Source of the DNA: Candidatus Bipolaricaulota bacterium
GTDB taxonomy: Bacteria > Bipolaricaulota > Bipolaricaulia > UBA7950 > UBA9294
DNA length: 21,229 bases
NCBI GenBank assembly: GCA_030612485.1
Contig: JAUWNS010000019.1
Location: forward strand, 1 to 21,229
Reading direction: 5' to 3'
The stretch's first letter is position 1, and every line of letters begins with the position of its first letter. This document shows positions 1 through 6,854 of this stretch, one piece after another. The notes beneath the pieces were generated by a model. It searched no databases. It saw only the letters and a program-made list of their open reading frames with translations, and was not told the origin of the DNA. The translations under genes and the position numbers were made by a program.

Positions 1-12
1 TTCTCGCTGTAA

Positions 13-115
13 TGAATAGCTGTCAGGAATTAGCTTTCAGCTAGAAGCAACGAGACAGAGGCTGGCGTACGCATTGGTGATGTGCGCTGATCGCTGAGAG
101 CTGAATGCTAAAAGC
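13..115. repeat. degenerate AGCT-word repeats upstream of pheT
   Basis: The 130 bp before pheT hold no gene. The words AGCTGTCAG (18-26) and AGCTTTCAG (32-40) are followed after a gap by their approximate reverse complement as AGCTGAATGCTAAAAGC (99-115), so the region can fold back on itself. It reads as a degenerate low-complexity spacer rather than a defined promoter; I see no convincing -35/-10 pair. The ribosome binding site GAGGTG at 121-126 belongs to pheT. Confidence 0.4.
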
Positions 116-130
116 AAACTGAGGTGAACG

Positions 131-2503
131 ATGAAGGTCCCATGCCGCTGGCTCGCTGAGTACGTCGATATCGGGGTGAGCAAGGAGGAGGTTCTCAACC
201 TCGCCGAACGCCTCACCCTGGCCGGTCTCGAAGTCGAGGAGATCGCCTATACAGGGAGGATCGCAGGGGCCATGGTCGGGCGGGTCATCGATCATCGTCC
301 TCACCCAAACTCCGACCACCTCTCCCTCTGCCGCCTCGCCCTCGGGAAAGAGGCGGTTGAGGTGATCTGCGGGGCGGCGAACGTCGTTGCCGATGCGCTC
401 GTCCCGGTGATCACGGTTGGGGGAGAGCTCCCTGGTGGATTTAAGATCACGGAGAGGAAGCTCCGCGGTGTGATCTCGCAAGGGATGATATGCTCCAAGG
501 AGGAGCTTGGCCTGGAGGAGCATTCGAGCGGGATCTGGAACTTCGACCCCACCCTGGATTTCACCTTGGGGACCGATCTCAACGACCTCCTCGAGTACGA
601 CGATATCATCCTCGACATCAAGGTGACCTCGAACCGCCCCGACTGCATGGGGATCTACGGGATCGCCCGCGAGGTGGCGGCGATCACCGGGAGGCCGTTG
701 AAGCCGTTCGATACCAGTGTGCACGAGACCTTGCCCTCTACCGCAGAGAGCGTCTCGATTGAGGTGAAGGACGAGAACGATACCCCGCGCTATACAGCGA
801 GCCTGATGAGTGGGATCACCATCGCTCCCTCCCCTCTGCGGATGCAGCATCGCCTGCTGAAGGCAGGGATGCGGCCCCTCTCGAACGTGGTTGATGTGAC
901 GAACTACGTAATGCTCGAACTCGGCCAACCGTTGCACCCGTTCGACGCTGACCTTATCGATGGGCCGATCGTCGTTTGCCGTGCCCAAAAAGGGGAGAAT
1001 TTCCGCACCCTCGACGGGGTCGACCGCGAGCTCTCGGAAGAGGTGTTGATGATTACCGATTCAAAGGGCGGACTGGCGATCGCCGGGGTGATGGGCGGTG
1101 AACGAAGCGAGATCGGTTCCAAGACCACACGGATTCTCTTGGAATCGGCGGCGTTTGACCCAATGAGGATCCGCCGCTCCTCCCGCTCGATCGGGCTGCG
1201 CAGCGAGGCCTCACATCGGTTCGAACACCGTGTCGACCCTCAGGGGGCTCCCCTTGCTGCTGTCCGCACCGCACACCTCCTTCAGAAACTGACAGGATGC
1301 CAGGTTCACCAGGGCCTGGTCGATACTGCCCCCATCGTGCGGATGAAGAAGATCCTCCGCCTTAGACCAGCACGGGCGAATGCCCTTCTCGGGATCGCTC
1401 TCTCATGCGAGACGGTACGGGATATCCTCAAAAGATTGGAAATCGAGACAGCCAAGAAAGGGGAAGAGATCGTGGCAACGATCCCCAGCTTCCGCAGCGA
1501 TCTCGTACGCGAGGTCGACCTGATCGAGGAGATCGGCCGAATCTACGGGTACGACCGGTTTCCCTCTACTCCCCCACGTGCTGTCCTGCGCATGGGGAAG
1601 AAAGACCCACGGGAACTGTACAAGGACCGTGTGCGGGAGATCCTCACCGGCCTAGGGGTAAACGAGATCATCACCGACGGGTTCGACAAGGAGAGCTGGC
1701 GGTGCGCCCTCTCCCTCTCCGATGAGGATCTCGTGACCGTGCGCAACCCGATGATCTCCGGGCAGGAAGCCATGCGCGGGAGCCTTCTGCCGGGGATCCT
1801 AGCAGTCGTCGAGACGAACCTTAACCAGGGTGTTGGCGGGGGGATGCTCTTCGAGGTGGGGCGGGCCTTCTCCCGAACCCACGGGGAGGGGGAGGCCCTC
1901 GCCGTGGGCTTGTTTGGCCGAACCGGGATTCCCCTGCGCGGAAAGGAGGAGGTCGACCTCTCCTTGGCCAAGGGAATCCTTACCGACCTCCTGGCAGGAC
2001 TGCACCTGGGCAGGGTCGAGATCGTCTCTGAAGATCCTCCCCCCTTTCTTCACCCCGGGCGTGGCGGAAGGATCGTCTGTGAGGGTGAGAGGCTCGGCTT
2101 CTTCGGCGAGCTCGCCCCGGAGATCGGCGCGAAACTCTCCGTCTCCTCGCGGGTGATCGTCTTCGATATCGACCTTGATAAGGCCAGAGATCGGGGAAGG
2201 ATGACGCAGGCCTTTCAGCCCCTTCCACGCTTCCCCGCCTCTAAGAGGGATCTCTCATTGCTGGCGCCGATCGATCTTCTCGAGGAGAGGGTACGTGAGG
2301 CTATCCGCGCCGAGAAGACGGTCGAGCGGGTTCTCCTCTACGATCTCTACCAGGGAGAGCAGGTGAAGGAGGGGCACAAGAGCCTCACCTACGAGCTCGC
2401 CCTGCGAGCGTCGGACCGGACCTTGACCGATGTGGAGATCGGCAAGACGATCGCGCGCGTGGAGAAGCGCCTTGCCAAGCTCGGCGTCACGTTGCGGGCC
2501 TAG
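131..2503 (+). CDS. pheT: phenylalanine--tRNA ligase beta subunit
   Basis: Beta subunit of the cytosolic alpha2-beta2 enzyme that charges tRNA-Phe; it carries the editing (B3/B4) and tRNA-contacting domains while PheS carries the active site. At 790 aa it is full length for bacterial PheT. In order I see an N-terminal EMAP/OB-type tRNA-binding domain (about residues 42-150, with PHPNSDHLSLC and ERKLRGVISQGMICS), a B3/B4 editing region (about 210-380), a B5 domain (about 400-475, ending near LIEEIGRIYGYDRFP), a core pseudo-catalytic region, and the C-terminal ferredoxin-like anticodon-binding domain (about 695-790, PRFPASKRDLSLL). The ATG start is supported by GAGGTG four bases upstream. tsaE follows 3 bp after the stop, so the two are probably co-transcribed. 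Unusually, pheS is not next to it: it lies at 13385-14392 on the other strand. Confidence 0.97.
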   Translation: MKVPCRWLAEYVDIGVSKEEVLNLAERLTLAGLEVEEIAYTGRIAGAMVGRVIDHRPHPNSDHLSLCRLALGKEAVEVICGAANVVADALVPVITVGGELPGGFKITERKLRGVISQGMICSKEELGLEEHSSGIWNFDPTLDFTLGTDLNDLLEYDDIILDIKVTSNRPDCMGIYGIAREVAAITGRPLKPFDTSVHETLPSTAESVSIEVKDENDTPRYTASLMSGITIAPSPLRMQHRLLKAGMRPLSNVVDVTNYVMLELGQPLHPFDADLIDGPIVVCRAQKGENFRTLDGVDRELSEEVLMITDSKGGLAIAGVMGGERSEIGSKTTRILLESAAFDPMRIRRSSRSIGLRSEASHRFEHRVDPQGAPLAAVRTAHLLQKLTGCQVHQGLVDTAPIVRMKKILRLRPARANALLGIALSCETVRDILKRLEIETAKKGEEIVATIPSFRSDLVREVDLIEEIGRIYGYDRFPSTPPRAVLRMGKKDPRELYKDRVREILTGLGVNEIITDGFDKESWRCALSLSDEDLVTVRNPMISGQEAMRGSLLPGILAVVETNLNQGVGGGMLFEVGRAFSRTHGEGEALAVGLFGRTGIPLRGKEEVDLSLAKGILTDLLAGLHLGRVEIVSEDPPPFLHPGRGGRIVCEGERLGFFGELAPEIGAKLSVSSRVIVFDIDLDKARDRGRMTQAFQPLPRFPASKRDLSLLAPIDLLEERVREAIRAEKTVERVLLYDLYQGEQVKEGHKSLTYELALRASDRTLTDVEIGKTIARVEKRLAKLGVTLRA

Positions 2504-2506
2504 AGG

Positions 2507-2926
2507 ATGGACAAGACGATCATCGCTCGTAGCGCGAGGGAGATGGAGGAGATCGGGATCGATCTCGCTTCATCCCTCACCGATGGAACCCTCGTCTCGC
2601 TCGTCGGTCCATTGGGATCGGGGAAGACTACCCTCGTCAAAGGGATTGCCAAGGGGCTCCTCATTACGCAGGTTGTCGTCTCCCCGAGCTATCTCCTTGC
2701 CCGCGAGTACCATGGGCGTCTCACCCTTCATCACCTCGATGCCTATCGGGTCTCTTCCCTCGCGGAACTCGCCGAGGTCGGTCTCGATCAGCTCCTTCCC
2801 CCTGAGACCGGAGTGAGTGCGGTCGAGTGGCCGACACGGGTGGAGGGAATCGTTGAGGTAAGCGATATCATGGTTCAGATCGACCTTCGCGACGATGGGG
2901 CACGACGAGTACGAGTCACACAGTGA
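2507..2926 (+). CDS. tsaE: tRNA threonylcarbamoyladenosine biosynthesis ATPase TsaE
   Basis: P-loop ATPase that drives the TsaB-TsaD-TsaE complex, which attaches threonylcarbamoyl to A37 of ANN-decoding tRNAs. Visible motifs are Walker A GPLGSGKTT (residues 34-42), the SPSYLLAREY stretch matching the family's SPTF-like segment, HHLDAYR (the family's H-x-D-x-YR) and a C-terminal VEWP. The length of 139 aa is normal. The ATG lies 3 bp after the pheT stop (TAGAGGATG), which suggests translational coupling; the only ribosome-binding signal is the short GAGG overlapping the pheT stop. tsaB and tsaD are not in the window. The stop codon lies inside the first unit of a palindrome array shared with the convergent gene. 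Confidence 0.93.
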   Translation: MDKTIIARSAREMEEIGIDLASSLTDGTLVSLVGPLGSGKTTLVKGIAKGLLITQVVVSPSYLLAREYHGRLTLHHLDAYRVSSLAELAEVGLDQLLPPETGVSAVEWPTRVEGIVEVSDIMVQIDLRDDGARRVRVTQ

Positions 2927-2971
2927 CAAATCACGAAGTGACGTGTCACGCGGTGATGTATCACGCAGTGA
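2916..2971. repeat. array of four TCAC-N3-GTGA palindromes at exact 15-bp period
   Basis: Four copies of TCAC-NNN-GTGA start at 2916, 2931, 2946 and 2961, so the period is exactly 15 bp with 4-bp variable spacers (CAAA, CGTG, TGTA). The half-sites are invariant while loops and spacers differ. The first copy contains the tsaE stop (2924-2926) and the last contains the stop of the convergent radical SAM gene (TCA at 2961-2963). Each unit could form a 4-bp hairpin in either transcript or be a protein site. It may be a bidirectional 3'-end element, an operator array or a degenerate tandem repeat; the sequence alone does not decide. Confidence 0.85.
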
Positions 2972-3980
2972 CGAACCAGACTCCGTCGATCTTAGCACCG
3001 CAGGAGGGGCAGTGTCCTTCCTGGAGAGAGTTTGTGCGCACCAAGAAACCACGACGCTTCACGACCACCTCGCCGCAGGAAGGACAGTGGGTATCCTCCC
3101 CCTGGCCGGGGACGTTTCCCATATAGACGTAGCGAAGCCCGGCCTCCTCTCCGACCCTCTGCGCCTTCTCTAGCGTGGCGACCGGGGTAGGCGGACGGTC
3201 GAGCATGCGGTAGGCGGGATAGAACCGGCTGATGTGCCAGGGGATCACGGGCGAGACCCCGCGGATCGCCTCGGCCGTCCAGCGCAGCGCCTGTGGGCTA
3301 TCGTTCAACCCCGGGATGAGGAGGGTCGTCACCTCCACCCACACCCCGGCACGGAAGAACTGTTCTATCGAATGGAGGACCGGGCGGAGGTTCCCACCGG
3401 CCACCTTGTGGTAGAGGTCGTCCGATATCCCCTTCAGATCGATATTGATCCCGTCGAGGTAGGGGGCGATCGTCTCGATCGCCTCTGGAGTCATGTAACC
3501 GTTGGAGACGAAGACGTTCCTCAACCCCTCGGTGCGTGCGAGGCGGGCGGTATCGAAGGCGTACTCGAAGAATATGGTTGGCTCGGTGTACGTGTAGGCG
3601 ATCGTCTCGCATCCGCTCTCCACGGCCGCGGCGACGATCTCTCCGGGAGAGACCTCATCGCCAAGGATTTGGCCGTCGTGTTCGCGCGGGTACTGCGAAA
3701 TCGTATGGTTCTGGCAGTAGAGGCAGGTGAAGTTGCACCCCATTGTGGCGACCGAATAGGCGCGCGTCCCAGGGAGGAAGTGAAAGAGCGGTTTCTTCTC
3801 GATCGGATCGATGCTCTGGGAGACGATTCGCCCGTAGACCGTGGTGTAGAGCCTCCCCCCTTCGTTCACGCGCACGTGGCAGAAACCTCGCTCTCCCTCC
3901 GCGATCAAGCAACGGTGTGAACAGAGGTTGCAGCGGACGCGGCCATCCCCAATCCTCTCGTAGAGCATTGCCTCCTTCAT
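2961..3980 (-). CDS. AmmeMemoRadiSam-system radical SAM enzyme (pyruvate formate-lyase activase-like)
   Basis: Radical SAM protein of the AmmeMemoRadiSam family, related to pyruvate formate-lyase activating enzymes. From the ATG chosen here an N-terminal cysteine cluster is seen (C17, C20, C24, C34), then the Fe-S motif CNFTCLYCQN with C82, C86 and C89, a TYTEPTIFFEY segment typical of the family, GINIDLKG, and a C-terminal zinc-ribbon-like pair (HCPSCG and HCPSCG) ending in DGVWF. The frame is open to a GTG at 3992, but ATG at 3978-3980 gives the usual family start (MKEAMLYER) and is preceded by GAGGTGGTGAG. The partners that give the family its name, AMMECR1 and Memo, are not in the window. 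The gene is convergent with tsaE, with a 34-bp gap. The substrate is unknown. Confidence 0.88.
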   Translation of the reverse strand: MKEAMLYERIGDGRVRCNLCSHRCLIAEGERGFCHVRVNEGGRLYTTVYGRIVSQSIDPIEKKPLFHFLPGTRAYSVATMGCNFTCLYCQNHTISQYPREHDGQILGDEVSPGEIVAAAVESGCETIAYTYTEPTIFFEYAFDTARLARTEGLRNVFVSNGYMTPEAIETIAPYLDGINIDLKGISDDLYHKVAGGNLRPVLHSIEQFFRAGVWVEVTTLLIPGLNDSPQALRWTAEAIRGVSPVIPWHISRFYPAYRMLDRPPTPVATLEKAQRVGEEAGLRYVYMGNVPGQGEDTHCPSCGEVVVKRRGFLVRTNSLQEGHCPSCGAKIDGVWFVTA

Positions 3981-4052
3981 CGTACTCACCACCTCATGCT
4001 AGCACAGTTTCCTGTAAAGGGCAATCTCACCCTTCCGAGTTCCGCAGCGCCT

Positions 4053-4139
4053 GGGGTCAGACCTTGTTTCTTGCATGGCTTGATTCTTCCCAGAAGAGGA
4101 ATCGTGCCAATCTCCACGCAAGAAACAACGTCAGACCCC
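4053..4139. repeat. 87-bp inverted repeat with GGGGTC termini (REP/MITE-like)
   Basis: The left arm reads GGGGTCAGACCTTGTTTCTT and continues GCATGG. The reverse complement of the right arm reads GGGGTCTGACGTTGTTTCTT and continues GCGTGG. That is 26 bp with four mismatches, and a GATTC word lies further inward on both arms. It would form a long imperfect hairpin of about 87 nt. Similar GGGGTC-type termini are familiar to me from REP-like sequences linked to RAYT transposases, but no transposase gene is present here. It lies between the start of the radical SAM gene and the start of the ABC-F gene. Confidence 0.75.
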
Positions 4140-4218
4140 ACGCTCTCTCCGTTCCGCGTTCCGCGTTTCTTCCGCTCTCCCCTTTCCCTTCCTGCTCCCT
4201 TCTCGTACCATCTTTGCC
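4140..4218. other. pyrimidine-biased leader of the ABC-F gene
   Basis: The + strand here is almost all C and T, with the repeated word GTTCCGCGTTCCGCG at 4151-4165. A purine-rich counterpart follows the ABC-F gene, containing the reverse complement of CCGCGTTCCGCGTT near 6208-6221. No Shine-Dalgarno sequence precedes the ABC-F ATG. TACCAT at 4206-4211 could be a weak -10 box that would give an almost leaderless message, but there is no good -35. Confidence 0.4.
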
Positions 4219-6105
4219 ATGTCCCTCGTTCAGATCGAGAAACTGACCAAGTCGTTCGGAGCACAGACCCTCTTTGCCCCGTTTTCGGTGGCGATCGCTC
4301 GTGGGGAGCGGATCGCCCTCATTGGGGATAACGGGACCGGTAAATCGACCCTCCTCGCGATCCTCGCCGGATGGGAGGAAGCGAGTGCAGGGGGTATCCA
4401 TCGTGCGAGCGGGACGAGCATTGCCTACCTCCCGCAGGTCGCCCGCCTTGCGGGGGAAGAGACCCTCGTGCAGGCGATGCGCAAACCGTTCTTGGACCTG
4501 CTAGAGATGGAACGAACCCTTCGCCGGTTGGAGGAGGAGATGGCAAAGAAGAATGACCCGGAGGTCCTCCACCGTTACGACGCTCTCCTCCACGCCTTCG
4601 AACGCCAGGGGGGATACACGATCGAGGCCAAGATTCGCTCCGTCCTCATCGGGGTCGGGTTCCAGATCGAGGAGTTCGATAAACCGGTGGAGATCCTCTC
4701 CGGGGGCGAGGAAGCACGTGCTGCCCTCGCCCGCGTCCTCCTGGAAGAACCGGACCTCCTCCTCCTCGATGAGCCAACCAACCACCTTGATTTCGCCGCC
4801 CTCGATTGGCTGGAGGAGACCCTGCTCGAGTTTTCTGGGGCACTGATCCTCGTCTCCCACGACAGACACCTGCTCGACCGGGTGACCAATCGCACCTGGG
4901 AGATCGCGTTTGAGTCGTTTTCCTCCTACCGCGGGGGGTACATACAGTCCCGACTACTGCGCGAGGCCGAAACCGCCCGTAAGGAGGGGCTCTACAGTAA
5001 ACAGCAGGAGACGATAGAACGCCACAAGGAATTCATCCGCCGCCACCACGCCGGGCAGAAACACCGCCAGGCAAAGGACCGGGAGCGGAAGCTCGCGCGG
5101 ATCGAGAAGGAGCAGATCGATCGCCCCCAGCCGGCAAAGCAGATCTCCCTCGTGATCCCCGCGGGAGAGCCGAGCGGGAAGAAGGTGCTCACGATCGAGA
5201 ACCTGGAGGTAGGGTTCGACACGCGGTTGGTCGCGTGTCCCGACTTTGTCCTCGACCGCGGTGAGCGAATAGCAATCGTCGGGGCGAACGGGTGTGGCAA
5301 GACGACTCTCCTTAAGACGATTACCGGCGATATTCCTCCGCGATCGGGGAAGATCCGCCTCGGGCACGGTGTGCGGTGGGTCGCCTACACGCAGAATCAG
5401 GAAGGGCTGCACGGCCGATCGAGCGTGCTCGATGCGATCCTCTCCCGATCAAACCTCTCGATCGGGCAGGCGCGTGGCCTCCTCGGCCGGTTCCTCTTTT
5501 CCGGCGACGAAGTCACAAAGAAGCTCTCCGCCCTCTCCGGAGGGGAACGGAGCCGCGTCGCCCTCGCGCTCCTCTCATTGATGGAGGGGAACCTCATCCT
5601 CCTCGACGAGCCGACGAACCACCTCGACCTTAAGAGTCAGGAGATCCTCGAAGCGGCCCTCCTTGCCTACGAAGGGACGATCATCCTCGTCTCCCATGAT
5701 CGTGCCCTACTCGAAGCGGTGGCCACGCAAATCTGGGAGATCCGCGATCACCGATTACAGGTCTTCTCCAGCGATTATAGGACTTATCGAAGACGTCGCG
5801 ACGCCGACCTCTCCACGGTCAAACCCAAAAGCGTGCCCCGTTCCCACCTCAAGAAGCCCCCCCCGCCGAAGAAGAAGGAGGACAAGTACAAAGAGAGAAA
5901 ACACAAGGAGGTTCTCCATGCGCTCGAAGGGGCGATCGAACGAGCGGAAGCCCGGCTCCACGAGATCGAAAAGGAGCTCCTCGAAGCGAGCGCCAGCGGC
6001 GAGCAGACAGAGGTCGTCACTCTTGGGGAAGAGCATGCGCAACTCACGAAGACCCTGGGAGAATGCTATTGCGAGTGGGAAGAAGCGATCGCCCCGCCTA
6101 CTTAA
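4219..6105 (+). CDS. ABC-F family ATP-binding protein (ribosome-associated translation factor type)
   Basis: Soluble tandem-ATPase ABC protein of the ABC-F family, members of which bind the ribosomal E site and modulate translation. NBD1 has Walker A GDNGTGKST (36-44), signature LSGGEEARAALA and Walker B LLLLDEPTNHLD. NBD2 has Walker A GANGCGKTT (about 355-363), signature LSGGERSRVAL and Walker B LILLDEPTNHLD. There are no membrane segments. A basic linker (KHRQAKDRERKLARIEKEQ) lies between the domains. The last roughly 100 residues are Lys/Glu-rich and predicted coiled coil, as in Uup or YdiF. The length of 628 aa is typical. The N-terminal sequence fits ATG at 4219, although no Shine-Dalgarno is visible. 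Antibiotic-resistance ABC-F proteins share this layout, so a housekeeping rather than resistance role is inferred, not shown. Confidence 0.92.
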   Translation: MSLVQIEKLTKSFGAQTLFAPFSVAIARGERIALIGDNGTGKSTLLAILAGWEEASAGGIHRASGTSIAYLPQVARLAGEETLVQAMRKPFLDLLEMERTLRRLEEEMAKKNDPEVLHRYDALLHAFERQGGYTIEAKIRSVLIGVGFQIEEFDKPVEILSGGEEARAALARVLLEEPDLLLLDEPTNHLDFAALDWLEETLLEFSGALILVSHDRHLLDRVTNRTWEIAFESFSSYRGGYIQSRLLREAETARKEGLYSKQQETIERHKEFIRRHHAGQKHRQAKDRERKLARIEKEQIDRPQPAKQISLVIPAGEPSGKKVLTIENLEVGFDTRLVACPDFVLDRGERIAIVGANGCGKTTLLKTITGDIPPRSGKIRLGHGVRWVAYTQNQEGLHGRSSVLDAILSRSNLSIGQARGLLGRFLFSGDEVTKKLSALSGGERSRVALALLSLMEGNLILLDEPTNHLDLKSQEILEAALLAYEGTIILVSHDRALLEAVATQIWEIRDHRLQVFSSDYRTYRRRRDADLSTVKPKSVPRSHLKKPPPPKKKEDKYKERKHKEVLHALEGAIERAEARLHEIEKELLEASASGEQTEVVTLGEEHAQLTKTLGECYCEWEEAIAPPT

Positions 6106-6246
6106 GACGCCAAGATCGCGAAGGGGGAGACACGGAGAAGGGGAGCCACGGGGACGGGGAAGGCAAGATGGGGAGAAGGGGCGAAAGGGCGAGGGGGCGA
6201 AGGGGGAACGCGGAACGCGGGGGAAGCAAAGACGGGGAGACGCGGG
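6106..6246. repeat. purine-rich, G-rich spacer after the ABC-F gene
   Basis: From the ABC-F stop the + strand is dominated by G and A. It opens with ACGCCAAGATCGCGAAGG, two of the 8-9-bp NCGCNNAG words also found at the ends of the repeats at 17018-17261. It then runs through G-tract-rich sequence with GGAACGCGGAACGCGGG at about 6206-6222. The closely spaced G runs could support G-quadruplex formation in DNA or transcript. No gene is supported; open frames here are composition artefacts. Confidence 0.5.
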
Positions 6247-6343
6247 GAAAGATTGATGTGGTGTTGCACCTTGTGTGCAACGTTGTTTTTTCTCTCGCCC
6301 GTTCGTTACACTCACTCAAGCCGCAAAGATCGCTGAGGAATTG
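6247..6343 (+). repeat. dispersed repeat copy 1: hairpin plus CTCTCGC end
   Basis: Two modules are joined here. At 6247-6285 is a stretch whose reverse complement matches 13220-13262 over about 40 bp with only a handful of differences, centred on the hairpin GTTGCAC-CTTGT-GTGCAAC (6263-6281). At 6292-6343 is a CTCTCGC-started end module whose reverse complement matches 17216-17261, including CCGCAAAGATCGCTGAG. It sits between the ABC-F gene and the 3' end of the convergent YjbR-like gene. Confidence 0.75.
6263..6291 (+). terminator. possible intrinsic terminator after ABC-F
   Basis: A perfect 7-bp stem GTTGCAC/GTGCAAC with loop CTTGT (6263-6281) is followed after four bases by six T residues (6286-6291). 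This fits an intrinsic terminator for + strand transcription out of the ABC-F gene. The hairpin belongs to the dispersed repeat described separately; the other copy lacks the T run. Confidence 0.5.
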
Positions 6344-6373
6344 AGAGATCGGAAGATTGGGAGGTTCAATCAT

Positions 6374-6742
6374 TCAACTTGATTCACTAAATCCTGCTAA
6401 CTCTCTCTGCGCGGCCTTGGTCAACCCCCTTACGACCAGGTCATAGGATTCGTCGATCATCTCCTCGATTTCATCATCAGGCACACTTCCGTCCAGAGCG
6501 ATCGTGTTCCAGTGCTTCTTATTCATGTGGTAGCCGGGTTTGACAGTGTCATAGATCTCCCGTAGTAGAAGGGCGTGATCCGGATCGCACTTGAGCGTGA
6601 GGCACTGCGGCGTGCGCTCCGGAGCAAGGAGGGCGAACATCTTCCCCATGACCTTGTAAACAGGCGTTTCGAGGTCGAACGGCCGCTCTTCGCTCGCCCC
6701 TACCTTCGTCATGATGTAGGTGTGCACTTGATCGAGATCCAT
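6374..6742 (-). CDS. YjbR/MmcQ family protein
   Basis: Small protein of the YjbR/MmcQ (CyaY-like fold) family, often called DNA-binding though the biochemical role is not settled. At 122 aa it matches the family. Features are the N-terminal LETPVYKVMGKMFALL strand region, CLTLKCDPDHALLLRE, the conserved GYHMNKKHWNTIALDGSVPDDEIEEMIDESYDLVV block and a short polar tail. The ATG at 6740-6742 is preceded by AAGGAGG on the minus strand, a strong ribosome binding site. It is divergent from the radical SAM gene at 6855, with a palindrome-containing 112-bp gap, and its 3' end meets the repeat after the ABC-F gene. Confidence 0.88.
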   Translation of the reverse strand: MDLDQVHTYIMTKVGASEERPFDLETPVYKVMGKMFALLAPERTPQCLTLKCDPDHALLLREIYDTVKPGYHMNKKHWNTIALDGSVPDDEIEEMIDESYDLVVRGLTKAAQRELAGFSESS

Positions 6743-6784
6743 CCTCTTCCTCCTTGTCGCAAGCGTTGGTATTGTAATGGGTAA

Positions 6785-6810
6785 GCGCGGAATCTACCAT
6801 GGTATCGCGC
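6785..6810. promoter_or_regulatory. inverted repeat in divergent intergenic region
   Basis: GCGCG (6785-6789) and CGCGC (6806-6810) flank the perfect palindrome TACCATGGTA (6795-6804) between the divergent YjbR-like and radical SAM genes. The location suits an operator controlling one or both genes. No regulator is identified and the promoters themselves are not clear. Confidence 0.35.
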
Positions 6811-6854
6811 TATATCAAAGCGCATGGTGGAGACTCACGCGAAAGAGGCGCTCG

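Noticed and set aside
41..988. 315-codon open frame on the minus strand across pheT
   Set aside because: It is antisense to a clear, full-length pheT and runs beyond its start; it has no recognisable motif. Long antisense frames are expected in GC-rich coding DNA.
2916..2971. CRISPR array or CRP/FNR operator as explanation of the TCAC-N3-GTGA units
   Set aside because: The units are far too short and close for CRISPR repeats, and the half-site spacing differs from CRP (TGTGA-N6-TCACA) and FNR sites.
3234..3920. 228-codon + strand frame opposite the radical SAM gene
   Set aside because: The minus-strand gene carries the Fe-S motif and zinc ribbons; the + frame is its shadow.
3996..4024. Minus-strand promoter (TTGCCC, 17-bp spacer, TAGCAT) for the radical SAM gene
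   Set aside because: Both boxes match only four of six positions, and the predicted start would cut through the likely ribosome binding site, so support is weak.
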